64,000 bases of DNA. Origin: Actinomycetes bacterium (GTDB lineage: Bacteria > Actinomycetota > Coriobacteriia > Coriobacteriales > JAEZXW01). Numbering within the stretch: the first letter of the stretch is position 1; every line of letters starts with the position of its first letter. The notes below the pieces were generated by a model. The model searched no databases, was not told the origin of the DNA, and saw only the letters and a list, made by a program, of their open reading frames with translations. The stretch covers positions 9,568 to 73,567 of the forward strand of contig JAEZXW010000028.1 in assembly GCA_023419515.1 (NCBI GenBank), written 5' to 3'. The position numbers were made by a program, and so were the translations under genes. Shown here piece by piece: positions 1 to 8,663 of the stretch.

Positions 1-384
1 GTCTTCTGAATAGACCAAAAATGGCTGAGTGAGATAGCGAGGTTGCTTCTCACGAGGGCTCTGGAGGTCTTCAGTGCCGGTCAAAATGAACTCCATGCGT
101 CCCTCAGGCAGGCAGATTGGCACAACGTACTCGATGTTATAAGTCGCAAGTAGGGGATGGGTGTAGAGCGCACTCAGGTCAACTTCATCATCAATCGGTG
201 CATAGGTCGCGATGGTGAAGAGTCGATCGGTGCCTGGCTCATCCTCAAGGTACGAGGTGATTGTCACTTGTATCAACGCCGCCGTACGATCGACAATTTC
301 TTTGGTCGCCTCTGTGCGATATGCCTCATCGAGGGCTGCGCGCCTTGCCTTGGCCTCTTGGCGAATTATGGATTTAGCTGACAT
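1..384 (-). CDS. 5-formyltetrahydrofolate cyclo-ligase, partial (C-terminus beyond left edge)
   Basis: The first 128 codons are open on the minus strand and run off the window. The N-terminus has the family's basic helix (RQEAKARRAAL), then a PIDDEVDL segment at about residues 75-82 and a VPICLPEGRMEF strand near residues 97-108, which match the substrate-binding part of methenyltetrahydrofolate synthetases. The known reaction is ATP-dependent conversion of 5-formyl-THF to 5,10-methenyl-THF in the cytosol. The ATG at 382-384 is preceded by a strong AGGAGGAG ribosome site. It is divergent from the S33 hydrolase, with 79 bases between the starts. The ATP-binding C-terminal half is not visible, so the call rests on the N-terminal half only. 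Confidence 0.78.
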   Translation of the reverse strand, partial: MSAKSIIRQEAKARRAALDEAYRTEATKEIVDRTAALIQVTITSYLEDEPGTDRLFTIATYAPIDDEVDLSALYTHPLLATYNIEYVVPICLPEGRMEFILTGTEDLQSPREKQPRYLTQPFLVYSED

Positions 385-463
385 TGTTCTCCTCCTAAAT
401 ACACAAAAATGGCGACAAAAGTCTTGCATAATATCAGTAAGCGCTGATCGCAAGGAGGAAACT

Positions 464-1894
464 ATGCAAGTATCATACGGTCGCTCTCAGCAGTATCATG
501 TCCTCGATTATACGCTTACGGTGCCACTCGATCACTTTGCTGGCGGCGAGTACACCGCCTTTCTTTCTGATAAGACTGCGCAAGAAATTGCTGTTCAATC
601 CCATATGAAGGCTCTTAATATCTTTGCCCGCGAGGTCACGCTTGCTGATGAGGTTGAGGAGGCCTCTCAAAGCCAGCGCCTTGGCCTTGAGCCTATCTCG
701 ACTAAGCCGTGCATTCTCTATCTCCAGGGAGGTCCAGGTTGCGCGAGCCCGCGTCCTTCTTCTGTGCCGCCCTTTGTTGAGCATCTTGCCAAGCGTTTTC
801 GCGTCATCTTGCTCGATCAGCGAGGCTTAGGAAATTCAACACCTCAAAATGCCGCAACGCTTGGTAACTTGCCGCTTGAAGAGCAGGTTCAACGCTTAAG
901 CCACTTACGCGCCGATCAGATCGTAGGAGATGCTGAGGCGCTTCGTCAGGCGTTGTTGGGAGATGAGTCTTGGTATCTTTTGGGTCAGAGCTTTGGCGGC
1001 TTTTGTATCCTCAATTACCTTTCAAATCCAAAGTTTTCTCAGTATGTTGCTGGTGCACTCGTGACGGGAGGCTTGGCTGCCATCAATCACAGCGCCGATG
1101 AGATCTATCGCAAGACCTACGAGCAGACGCGCCAGCGCAACCTCGATCTGTTTGAGTGTTACCCTGAAGTTGAGCCTATCATCCGTAAGGTTTGTGCCTA
1201 TCTTGATGAACATGAGGTCTACTTGCCCACGGGTACTCGTTTGAGCTCTCGGATGCTCCGGACGGTCGGCATTGATCTTGGCCGCAGCACAGGGCTTGAG
1301 AGTATCAAGTATCTCTTTGAGGATCCGTTCGATGTGTCGATCGATGCTGATGGTAGAGCGCATAACACGCTCAAGCAGCGCTTCTTATGGCAGGTGGCTG
1401 AGCGTGTCTCATACCATGAGCATCCGCTCTACGCCGTAATCCACGAGGCGATCTATGCAGGTGCCTCATCATGCGTGGCAGGTGAGGCGACTCAGTGGAG
1501 TGCCGAGCGTATGCGGGATGCGGTGCCTGGATTTGCTGAAGGTGCTAATCCGCTCGATGAGACGGTGCCATACTACTTGACGGGTGAGCATATCTATCCG
1601 TGGTTCTTTGACGAGATGCCCGAACTTAAGCCCCTCAAAGAGGCAGCGTTTGTCTTGGCTGAGAAAACAGATTGGCCAGCGCTCTACAATTTTGAGGTGC
1701 TTAAAGCAAACCAGGTCCCGGTGGCTGCGGCAGTTTATCCGCAGGATATGTATGTGCCATACGAGTATTCGCGCGAGGATCTCAATTTGGTTGGCAACCT
1801 TAAGATTGTGGAGTTTCCTGAGGATCATCACAATGCGTTGCGTGCAAAAGGTCCAGAGGTGCTCGACTGCTTGTTGGCAGAGCTCGGCATCTAA
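464..1894 (+). CDS. Alpha/beta hydrolase of the S33 prolyl aminopeptidase family
   Basis: This 476-residue cytosolic protein has an alpha/beta hydrolase fold. The oxyanion segment GGPGCASPRP lies at about residues 89-98, the nucleophile elbow GQSFGG at 174-179 with Ser176, and a plausible acid/His pair near the C-terminus (YPQDMYVP and EDHHNAL). The long N-terminal segment and HGGPG-like motif are typical of proline iminopeptidase relatives that release N-terminal proline or other small residues from peptides. The start at 464 is chosen because an AAGGAGG site sits six bases upstream; the frame stays open further upstream but has no ribosome site. No signal peptide is seen. The exact substrate cannot be told from sequence. 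Confidence 0.82.
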   Translation: MQVSYGRSQQYHVLDYTLTVPLDHFAGGEYTAFLSDKTAQEIAVQSHMKALNIFAREVTLADEVEEASQSQRLGLEPISTKPCILYLQGGPGCASPRPSSVPPFVEHLAKRFRVILLDQRGLGNSTPQNAATLGNLPLEEQVQRLSHLRADQIVGDAEALRQALLGDESWYLLGQSFGGFCILNYLSNPKFSQYVAGALVTGGLAAINHSADEIYRKTYEQTRQRNLDLFECYPEVEPIIRKVCAYLDEHEVYLPTGTRLSSRMLRTVGIDLGRSTGLESIKYLFEDPFDVSIDADGRAHNTLKQRFLWQVAERVSYHEHPLYAVIHEAIYAGASSCVAGEATQWSAERMRDAVPGFAEGANPLDETVPYYLTGEHIYPWFFDEMPELKPLKEAAFVLAEKTDWPALYNFEVLKANQVPVAAAVYPQDMYVPYEYSREDLNLVGNLKIVEFPEDHHNALRAKGPEVLDCLLAELGI

Positions 1895-1967
1895 GGGAGA
1901 GCCCGCGTGCATTGAAGGAGATTTGGTGCGCCAAAGAGAGACGCAGTTTCTTTGACAGCACCGCTCC

Positions 1968-3344
1968 TCACGCGAGCGTTCCCAGCCCGAGCGCCTGAAA
2001 GATAAAAAGCGCAATCGTGAGCAGGGCGACCACGATGATGGTTGCCCAGAGCAAAACATTCCAGAGCAGACCGTTGGCGTAGTTTCCCATGATGTGCTTG
2101 TCGTTGATGATAAAGACCATAAACACGAGCAAGATGGGGAGCAAAACGCCCGAGACCACCTGCGCCATCACCATCACGGCAAAGAGATTGATACCAGGGA
2201 TTAAAACAATAATGACCGAGATTACAAGGATACTGGTTAAAATACCCTTGTAAGCAGGGGCTTCGCTCCAGCTTCGGTCGGTTCCACGCTCCCAGCCAAA
2301 GGCTTCACAGATGGCAGAGGCAGTTACTCCTGGCAAGACGCAAGCCGCCAAGAACGAGGCGGCAACCAAGCCTGCTGAAAAGAGCATCTCGGCGTAAGGG
2401 CCTGCGATAGGCGCGAGGGCTCGGGCGGCATCCGCCGCCTCTTCGATCACGATGCCCGCGGGGTGCAAGACCGCTGCGGTCGTCACGATGATGAACCACG
2501 AAACCACGCAGGCGATAATTGCACCACTCACCGCATCAACACGTTGATAGATGAGGTCTTTGATCTCTGCGCCTTTCTCGACCACCGAGCTTTGCGCCAA
2601 AAAAATCATCCATGGTGCGATTGTTGCACCAATGGTAGCGATGAGCAGCGAAAAGAAATTGGAGTCGGGAACAATCTGAGGCACAAAGGTGTCGTGCATG
2701 ACCTCGCCCCACGAAGGACCAGCCAAAAAGGCCGCAACCACGTAGGTGATAAAGACGCAGGAGACCGCCAGTAGGATCTTTTCGACGCGTTTGTACGAGC
2801 CGCTCATAACGAGCAACCATACTATGATGCCTGCCAGCGGCACGCTCACGTATTTGGGGATACCAAAGAGCTCCATGCCCGAGGCGATACCAGCAAATTC
2901 AGAAAACGTGACGGCAATGTTTGACGAGAGCAGCGCGAGCATGGCGAGTGAGGTGAGTCTGATGCCAAAGCGCTCGCGAATGAGCGACGAGAGCCCTTTG
3001 CCGGTGACCGTTCCCATTCGCACTGCTGATTCTTGGACGACGACCAGCAAAAAAGTCATGATGAGGATCATCCAGAGGGTCTTGTAACCAAAGAGTGCTC
3101 CGGCGTTGGAGTAGGTCGAGATACCACCGGCATCGTTTCCCGCCATGGCAGCAACAAAGCCTGGACCCATCGCAGCGAGCATGAGAAGCCAGCGAGGACG
3201 TTCTTTCTCAGACTTGGCCGGTGCGCCCTGAGTGCCTGGTGTGCTCTGGATTTGGGTGTTTGGCGTTCCTGTTGCATGGGCACCCTCTGCGTCGTGAACG
3301 CCCTGATTGCCCTGCGCTTTTCTTGCCTTAAACAAGAGCGTCAT
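1968..3344 (-). CDS. NRAMP-related magnesium transporter (NRMT type)
   Basis: This is a 458-residue, roughly 11-span SLC11/NRAMP-fold membrane protein. Ordinary NRAMP manganese/iron transporters carry DPGN in TM1 and MPH in TM6. Here TM1 reads GNDAGGIST (N70, D71) and TM6 reads TIAPW (A243, P244, W245), so the metal-coordinating methionine is replaced by alanine. That combination is the signature of the NRMT clade, for which an Eggerthella lenta member has been shown to carry Mg2+. A hydrophilic, Gln/Thr-rich N-terminal tail of about 50 residues precedes TM1. It begins one base after the stop of the upstream MgtE-like gene, so the two are almost certainly co-translated. Manganese transport is the alternative but is less likely given the lost methionine. 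Confidence 0.85.
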   Translation of the reverse strand: MTLLFKARKAQGNQGVHDAEGAHATGTPNTQIQSTPGTQGAPAKSEKERPRWLLMLAAMGPGFVAAMAGNDAGGISTYSNAGALFGYKTLWMILIMTFLLVVVQESAVRMGTVTGKGLSSLIRERFGIRLTSLAMLALLSSNIAVTFSEFAGIASGMELFGIPKYVSVPLAGIIVWLLVMSGSYKRVEKILLAVSCVFITYVVAAFLAGPSWGEVMHDTFVPQIVPDSNFFSLLIATIGATIAPWMIFLAQSSVVEKGAEIKDLIYQRVDAVSGAIIACVVSWFIIVTTAAVLHPAGIVIEEAADAARALAPIAGPYAEMLFSAGLVAASFLAACVLPGVTASAICEAFGWERGTDRSWSEAPAYKGILTSILVISVIIVLIPGINLFAVMVMAQVVSGVLLPILLVFMVFIINDKHIMGNYANGLLWNVLLWATIIVVALLTIALFIFQALGLGTLA

Positions 3345-3345
3345 C

Positions 3346-5172
3346 TTAGATCAGTCCAACCATGCGCAGGCCAGCTAATACACAGCCAATAAAAGCAAGG
3401 CTTGAGACGGTCATCACCATCGGCGTGATGATGCTCGATGAGAGCGGGCGCTCGATTTTATCGGCGTATTCAAACAATGCGATAAGCGGTGTGGTACAAG
3501 CAATCACCAGCGCGCTGATGAGCGCCACTGAAATACACAAGACAAGTAGCGCCTCTTGTGGCAGGTGAGGAGCGGTAGCGACGGTTCCCGCGCCATAGAG
3601 GGTCAGCGCAAAGAGCGCACCCATCAGGATGCCCAGACCGCTGTGGCGTAAGACCTGTTGGCTGCGCTTAACCCGGGCGTCCTCATCGTCATCATCTGCC
3701 TCAATGAGTTGGGCAGTTGCAAAGCTTGTTGTGTCAGCCGCCACAAGAATGATGACGGGCAGGAGCAATACAAGCGAGATGCCATAGGGAAGCTGGGTGA
3801 CAAATACCACGATGGTAAGGACGACCCAGATAAAAAACCACGTGCTGCGCGTTAAGAACCAGCGCAGGTCATGGCCTGGCTTATCGTCCTCAGCGCTCAC
3901 ACCTCGGCTTGAGCCTGCTAGCTGCAAATCTTCGAGATGCTCTTCTTGCATGACTTCGAGGGCATCGTCAACCGTGACAATACCGAGGAGCACGTTGTTC
4001 TCATCAACAACTGGCATGGCAACCAAATCATACTTTGCAATTTGCGAGGCGACTTCTTCTTGGTCTTCGTCAGGATCAATGGTAATGAGATCGTTGAATG
4101 CCAGCTCGTGCAACTTTTGCTCAGGGGAGGCGCACGCAATGTCGCGGAGCGAAAGTACGCCTTTCAGCACACCCGTGTCGTCGATCGTATAGATGTTATA
4201 GACCGTCTCGTGATCTTCATCGAGGTTGCGCAAGACCTCGATAGCATCGGCGGCGCTCGCATGCTCATCAAGGGCAACGACCTCGGTCGTCATGATACCG
4301 CCAGCAGTCTTGTCGCGATAGCCTAAGAGCTTTCGGATGGCGCGCTGCTCGTCAATACCCATGAGCTTGAGGAGGCGCTCTGCTTTATCGTACGAAAGCT
4401 CGCCGATCAGATCGGCCGCGTCGTCTGGATCCATCGAGGCGATCATGTCGGATGCCTTGCGATCAGGCAGGTCATCGATGACGTCTGCTTGGTATTCGCC
4501 TTCCATCTCGGCCATGGTGTCTGCCGCCCGCTCGGTATCCAGCTGAGCAAAGACACGAGCCCTCAAACGAGGATCGAGTTGCTCGATAATATCGGCGACG
4601 TCTGCCGGGTGCAGCTCATCCAAGCGCTTATGCGAAACCGAAAGCTTCACCTGAGACAAATCGCGTTCAAGCAGATCCATGTAGTTCCAAGCGATGAGCT
4701 TTTCGGGGATTGGTCGTCCAATGAGCTGGGCAATCTTGGTGGTGATCTTGTCGAGCTGAGGAGAGAGGGTATGTAACAACCCGCGCAGACCAACCTCAGC
4801 GCCGAGTAGTCGGAGCTGATCTTTGCCAGAGAGCGAAAGCTTGAGATCGTTGACGCGAACGACCTTCATACCTTGAGTGTCGACAATTTGCTTGTCCATG
4901 AGATCGCGGTTAAGCAAAAGCTCAGAAGGCTGCAGGTAGCTAAAGCGAATTTCATGCGCGGGAACGGCAAGACGGATGCCCTCCTCATCGAGGGACTCAA
5001 CATATTTGCGCCAGCTGATCATGAACGGTGTCTTTGAGGGACCACGAAACGCAAGTGAGGTCACCCGAGGAAAGACCTCGCCGGTGGCAATGCCAAGATC
5101 ATTGACGGTTCCGATTTTTTCGCCCGTGGCATCAAACACGGGCAGACCAAGAATCTGTGACAAATAATTCAT
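3346..5172 (-). CDS. MgtE-like protein with N-terminal PRC-barrel and CBS pair
   Basis: This is a 608-residue protein. A PRC-barrel-like N-terminus (about residues 1-80, LPVFDATGEKIG) is followed by an MgtE N-domain of superhelical repeats (about 185-280, HPADVADIIEQLD), two CBS domains (about 285-415) and five hydrophobic spans to the C-terminus. MgtE proteins are Mg2+ channels gated by cytosolic Mg2+ bound to the N/CBS domains. The membrane part is divergent: the TM2 Gly/Asn signature is replaced by PVIILVAADTTS, and the last span (TPMVMTVSSL) seems to lack the conserved pore aspartate. It may therefore act as a Mg2+ sensor for the adjoining NRAMP-type transporter. The start at 5172 has an AGGAG site; the ATG seven codons upstream has none. 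Confidence 0.8.
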   Translation of the reverse strand: MNYLSQILGLPVFDATGEKIGTVNDLGIATGEVFPRVTSLAFRGPSKTPFMISWRKYVESLDEEGIRLAVPAHEIRFSYLQPSELLLNRDLMDKQIVDTQGMKVVRVNDLKLSLSGKDQLRLLGAEVGLRGLLHTLSPQLDKITTKIAQLIGRPIPEKLIAWNYMDLLERDLSQVKLSVSHKRLDELHPADVADIIEQLDPRLRARVFAQLDTERAADTMAEMEGEYQADVIDDLPDRKASDMIASMDPDDAADLIGELSYDKAERLLKLMGIDEQRAIRKLLGYRDKTAGGIMTTEVVALDEHASAADAIEVLRNLDEDHETVYNIYTIDDTGVLKGVLSLRDIACASPEQKLHELAFNDLITIDPDEDQEEVASQIAKYDLVAMPVVDENNVLLGIVTVDDALEVMQEEHLEDLQLAGSSRGVSAEDDKPGHDLRWFLTRSTWFFIWVVLTIVVFVTQLPYGISLVLLLPVIILVAADTTSFATAQLIEADDDDEDARVKRSQQVLRHSGLGILMGALFALTLYGAGTVATAPHLPQEALLVLCISVALISALVIACTTPLIALFEYADKIERPLSSSIITPMVMTVSSLAFIGCVLAGLRMVGLI

Positions 5173-5250
5173 AGTGCTCCTGATGCAAGACATAGCAGTG
5201 TGATGATGATGTTAGGTACCCTCACACGCCTTACTCAAAAAGCACATGAG

Positions 5251-5288
5251 GGCTATCAACTGAACGGTCGGTCTTTCAAGCGATAGCC
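5251..5288 (-). repeat. Stem-loop in the leader of the MgtE-like gene
   Basis: Arms GGCTATC (5251-5257) and GATAGCC (5282-5288) are perfectly complementary around a 24-base loop and lie 79-116 bases upstream of the chosen start. In the RNA they would form in the 5' untranslated region. It could be a regulatory leader structure, but a 7-bp stem alone is weak evidence. Confidence 0.35.
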
Positions 5289-5350
5289 TTTCTACAACGA
5301 TTGTTCAAAACGATTGTAACTGACCCAGCATAACAAATAGCCAGTCCAAT

Positions 5351-5389
5351 AAAAAGAGCAGCTCCTCGCTTGAGTGCGAAGAGCTGCTC
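5351..5389 (-). terminator. Rho-independent terminator of the NhaC-type gene
   Basis: Read on the minus strand, GAGCAGCUC and GAGCUGCUC arms extend through UCGC/GCGA to a 14-bp stem with one G-U pair. It is followed at once by five U residues. It lies about 90 bases after the nhaC stop and separates that gene from the magnesium unit. Confidence 0.9.
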
Positions 5390-5475
5390 GGATTCACGTT
5401 TGTACGATGGTCTGGCTGTTTGCTCGGTTGAGGTGAGACGCGCCTTGATGGCAGGAGCGTCGTGGTTGGTGCGGT

Positions 5476-6999
5476 TTAGGCGGCAGCCTCTGAGGCAGCA
5501 TCTGAGCGCTGCTGCAATACCTTGATGGTAAAGACGCCGATTGCCACGAGGACAAGAGCAACGCCCAAGCCAATCCAACCGTTTTGCGTAAAGCCTGCCA
5601 CGAGGTAGGCAATAAACGATGGGATGGCGGCACATAGTGCATACGGGATCTGGGTCGTGACGTGCGTGAGGTGTGAAACACCAGCGCTTGCCGAAGACAA
5701 GATCGTCGTGTCGCTGATTGGTGAGATGTGGTCACCATTGGCAGCGCCTGCCAGTACAGCTGCGATCGAAATCACCATGAGGCTTGAGAGGCCATCGTTA
5801 AAGACGGTGACGATGATCGGGATCAAGATACCAAAGGTTCCCCAGCTCGTACCTGTTGCGAACGCGAGTCCCAGTGCAAAGAGGTAGAAGCAGGCAGGTA
5901 CCAGGGCAAGTGCTACGTTGTGTGACTCGATGAAGCTTGAGACAAACGCGCCACACTCGAGGTATCCTTCGCCCGAAACACCCGAGAGTGTCCATGCGAG
6001 CGTCAGGATCAAGATAGCTGGCACCATGGCGTTAAAGCCCTCAGTTAGGCAGGCATTAAACTCCGCAAAGCTCATGAGCCTTTCTGTCAGATACAAAACT
6101 GCCGTTACAAAGATGGTAAGCATGCTGCCCAAAACCAGTGAAAACGCAGCATCACAGTTGGCAAATGCATCGATGATGTTCTTGCTCTCTAAGATACCGC
6201 CGGTCACTAGCATAAAGCAGATACACGAGACGACAAGCACCGCGATCGGGATGATGAGGTCGTGGATCTTACCCTGGCGAGAGCCGCTCATTGCCTCTTC
6301 AGGAAGTTTAGCTTCGATGCTGTCAAAGGTATTTGTGCTCTCAAGCATCTGCTCATGAGCGCGCATCTTGGAGAAGTTTAATCCCAGTGCGGTGATCACG
6401 AAGAGTAAAAAGAGCGAGCTCAATGCATAGAAGTTATAGGGAATCGCCTGCAAAAAGAGGTTAAATCCATCGATTGAGCTCGTCTCGGGTAATGAGCTTG
6501 AAACAGCAGCTGCCCAGCTTGAGATCGGCATGATGATGCAGATCGGCGCTGCGGTTGCGTCGATGATGTACGAGAGCTTTGCGCGGCTGATCTTGAACTT
6601 ATCGGTGACAGGCTTCATGACCGTACCGACGGTCAGGCAGCTAAAATAGTCGTCAACAAAGATAAGAGCACCCAGGCCGGCGGTCAGCCCCTCTGCTTGG
6701 CGTTTGCTTTTGATCTTGGAAGCAGCCCATTGGCCATAGGCTTTGGTAGCACCTGACTTCTGGACAAGCGCGACGATCATGCCCAGCAAGACGAGAAATA
6801 CTACGATGTTAACGTTGTTCGATACCTTTGTTCCCATCACCTCAAGCGTGGTGCTTGCAGCGGCGATGATGTCAAATTGTGTGTAGAGCATAGCTCCAGT
6901 GAGAACGCCCACTAAAAGTGAGACGTAAACCTCTTTGGTTGCAAGCGCCAAAACAATTGCAATAAGCGCTGGAACCAAAGACCAAAATGTCGCTTCCAT
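5476..6999 (-). CDS. NhaC family Na+/H+ (or amino acid-linked) antiporter
   Basis: This 507-residue polytopic inner-membrane protein has about 12 hydrophobic spans and the NhaC family features: an N-terminal MEATFWSLVPALIAI span, an FVDDYFSCLTVGT segment around residues 145-160, a DATAAPICIIMP stretch near 180-190, and a GDHISPISDTTILS motif around 430-440. NhaC proteins exchange Na+ for H+, and close relatives exchange organic acids. The start at 6999 was chosen because the protein then opens with a membrane span in the usual way; an AAGGAT site lies about 12 bases upstream. It is a single-gene unit with its own downstream terminator. Substrate cannot be resolved from sequence. Confidence 0.85.
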   Translation of the reverse strand: MEATFWSLVPALIAIVLALATKEVYVSLLVGVLTGAMLYTQFDIIAAASTTLEVMGTKVSNNVNIVVFLVLLGMIVALVQKSGATKAYGQWAASKIKSKRQAEGLTAGLGALIFVDDYFSCLTVGTVMKPVTDKFKISRAKLSYIIDATAAPICIIMPISSWAAAVSSSLPETSSIDGFNLFLQAIPYNFYALSSLFLLFVITALGLNFSKMRAHEQMLESTNTFDSIEAKLPEEAMSGSRQGKIHDLIIPIAVLVVSCICFMLVTGGILESKNIIDAFANCDAAFSLVLGSMLTIFVTAVLYLTERLMSFAEFNACLTEGFNAMVPAILILTLAWTLSGVSGEGYLECGAFVSSFIESHNVALALVPACFYLFALGLAFATGTSWGTFGILIPIIVTVFNDGLSSLMVISIAAVLAGAANGDHISPISDTTILSSASAGVSHLTHVTTQIPYALCAAIPSFIAYLVAGFTQNGWIGLGVALVLVAIGVFTIKVLQQRSDAASEAAA

Positions 7000-7194
7000 A
7001 GTGCTAGCAATCCTTACTACTCTTAAGCTTCCAATACAACAAACAGCCAATTGCCTTACCATCCCGCCGTTGCACCTGCTTGATGCACGTGCGTTCGGTA
7101 AAGTGTTCACACTCTAACGCATTACTATATTTTCTCAAGCTCCTCGCCTGTTTGAACTGCTTTTTGGTGCTAATGCGTCTGTGTGTGGTCTCAA

Positions 7195-7234
7195 CAAAAA
7201 ACCACCCTGCCACAGGTCATGCGACAGGGTGGTT
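7195..7234 (-). terminator. Rho-independent terminator of the padR operon
   Basis: On the minus strand AACCACCCUG pairs with CAGGGUGGUU across a short loop, followed directly by a run of six U. It sits 53 bases past the stop of the DUF4097-like gene and ends the three-gene padR unit. Confidence 0.92.
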
Positions 7235-7287
7235 GGCGGATTATCATCGGCGAGCGAGTGACGTGCTCTCGAAACAAGGCGTGCAGC

Positions 7288-8661
7288 TTACTCCCAAACA
7301 GCGCCAGCGTCGGTGTTTTTCTGCCAGAGCGTGATAGCGTCATTCGGTAACAGCTGGTTACCCTTAAGGTCACGGATCAGCACGTGACCAGTTGGTGCCT
7401 CGACGTTGAGGTTACCCGTGGTGCCATCATCAAAAGTTGCCGTTGCGTTGCCTTTGATCTGCTGGTAGGCATTTGGCTGCGGCAGGACAAGCTGGTGAAG
7501 CGCATCGAGATCATATGAGCTGATATGGTACTTCATCCAATGGGTGTCATCGGTGTAGGTGATGAGATTGTCGATCTCGGGAGCAGGATCAGAAACCGAG
7601 TCACTCTTTGGCAGGCTGTAGCCCTGATTGATGCTAAAGGTTTGGCCGTCAGCGATTTTGATGTAGTAGTTTGGGTAGATCGCCAGATCGAGGTTATCGG
7701 TATCAGCCAGCTGCTTTGCGTTAAAGCGAGCAGATATATCACTCTCGTATGCATCGAGCGGCTTGATAAAGATACAGTCGATATAACCCTCACGTGAGTT
7801 CAGCCATACTTCAGGGCTGTCAATGATGATTCCGGTAATGGGGCGATTGGTCTTGATGAGGACGTGATCTGCCGTGAGCTTGGGGACATCGGTTTCGGTG
7901 AGAACCGGTTTGCCGTTTTCTTGACCATGACGAGACTGATCAAGCAGGTTATTCAAGTCGCGACCAAGCAAGAAGTACGAATAGTGCAGATTGATGCTCT
8001 TGGCCTGGATCTGCGCATTTTCGATCACCGAGCGCTCAAAGAGGATGCTCTTGGTTGAGGTTACGTTGATCAGCTTGGCATTATTGGCGTGGCCGATCGT
8101 AATATCTCCGTCAACCGTCAGGTCATTGATGTTGATATGGTCACCAAAAATCGTAAGGCTACCCTGCCAGTTTTGAGGCACCTGCAGTTCAGCTGTGAGT
8201 TGCTTGCTTTCGGTTCTGGTCGACATCATAAAAAAGCTAAAAAAGTCAGAGAGTTGCTTGATGTCAAAAAGCTCAGGATCAAACCCAATGTTTAGGGTAT
8301 CGCCCTTGACGCTGGCGATGTTGGTGCCAAATTGCTGGTCGTAGTAGACGAATTTGATCTTATCGTCATCTGATGCCACCACGTTGATATTGAGATCTTT
8401 GACCTCGATGGTATTGATGTTTTCGCCAATAAAGACCTGTGTGCTTTGGATGGGAGATTTGTATCCCGCTTCAACCGCAAGGCCGTATCCGCCACCTTTA
8501 ATGACGAGCGGAACGATGAGGCACGCCAAACCAAGAACCAGCATGATGCAGGCAGAAACTGCCAAGCGCGCTGGCGTTGACATACGCTTTTTAGGCTGCT
8601 TGAGTGGGGGAATAGGCATGCTCGGATAGGTTTTTTGCTGATTGAGATCAGGTGTTGTCAT
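7288..8661 (-). CDS. DUF4097-like beta-strand repeat protein, membrane-anchored
   Basis: This 457-residue protein has a proline/lysine-rich cytosolic tail (about 1-28) and one membrane span (about 29-55, LAVSACIMLVLGLACLIVP). A long extracytoplasmic region of short beta-strand repeats follows (for example LTIFGDHININDLTVDGDI), which looks like the DUF4097 putative adhesin/right-handed beta-helix family. The function of the family is not settled; it is repeatedly found behind PadR regulators and DUF1700 proteins, exactly as here. It is the last gene of the operon, two bases after the DUF1700 stop, with a GGAGGGG ribosome site inside that gene's end. A role in envelope stress sensing is an inference. 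Confidence 0.72.
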   Translation of the reverse strand: MTTPDLNQQKTYPSMPIPPLKQPKKRMSTPARLAVSACIMLVLGLACLIVPLVIKGGGYGLAVEAGYKSPIQSTQVFIGENINTIEVKDLNINVVASDDDKIKFVYYDQQFGTNIASVKGDTLNIGFDPELFDIKQLSDFFSFFMMSTRTESKQLTAELQVPQNWQGSLTIFGDHININDLTVDGDITIGHANNAKLINVTSTKSILFERSVIENAQIQAKSINLHYSYFLLGRDLNNLLDQSRHGQENGKPVLTETDVPKLTADHVLIKTNRPITGIIIDSPEVWLNSREGYIDCIFIKPLDAYESDISARFNAKQLADTDNLDLAIYPNYYIKIADGQTFSINQGYSLPKSDSVSDPAPEIDNLITYTDDTHWMKYHISSYDLDALHQLVLPQPNAYQQIKGNATATFDDGTTGNLNVEAPTGHVLIRDLKGNQLLPNDAITLWQKNTDAGAVWE

Positions 8662-8663
8662 GA

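Larger units (their letters stand above)
5173..5475. other. Intergenic leader of the magnesium unit
   Basis: This 303-base stretch holds the 5' leader of the MgtE-like/NRMT pair (minus strand) and the nhaC terminator at its far end. It contains a direct repeat of AACGATTGT with a 13-base period (5296-5304 and 5309-5317) and a hairpin-forming inverted repeat at 5251-5288. I compared it by eye with the M-box magnesium riboswitch core and did not recognise it. No coding sequence is supported here. Confidence 0.5.

Noticed and set aside
1895..1967. Terminator between the S33 hydrolase and the NRMT gene
   Set aside because: The inverted repeat GGTGC...GCACC is interrupted by internal loops and has no U-run on either strand.
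5173..5350. M-box magnesium riboswitch upstream of the magnesium unit
   Set aside because: The conserved M-box core sequence was not recognised in the leader on the coding strand; a covariance search would decide.
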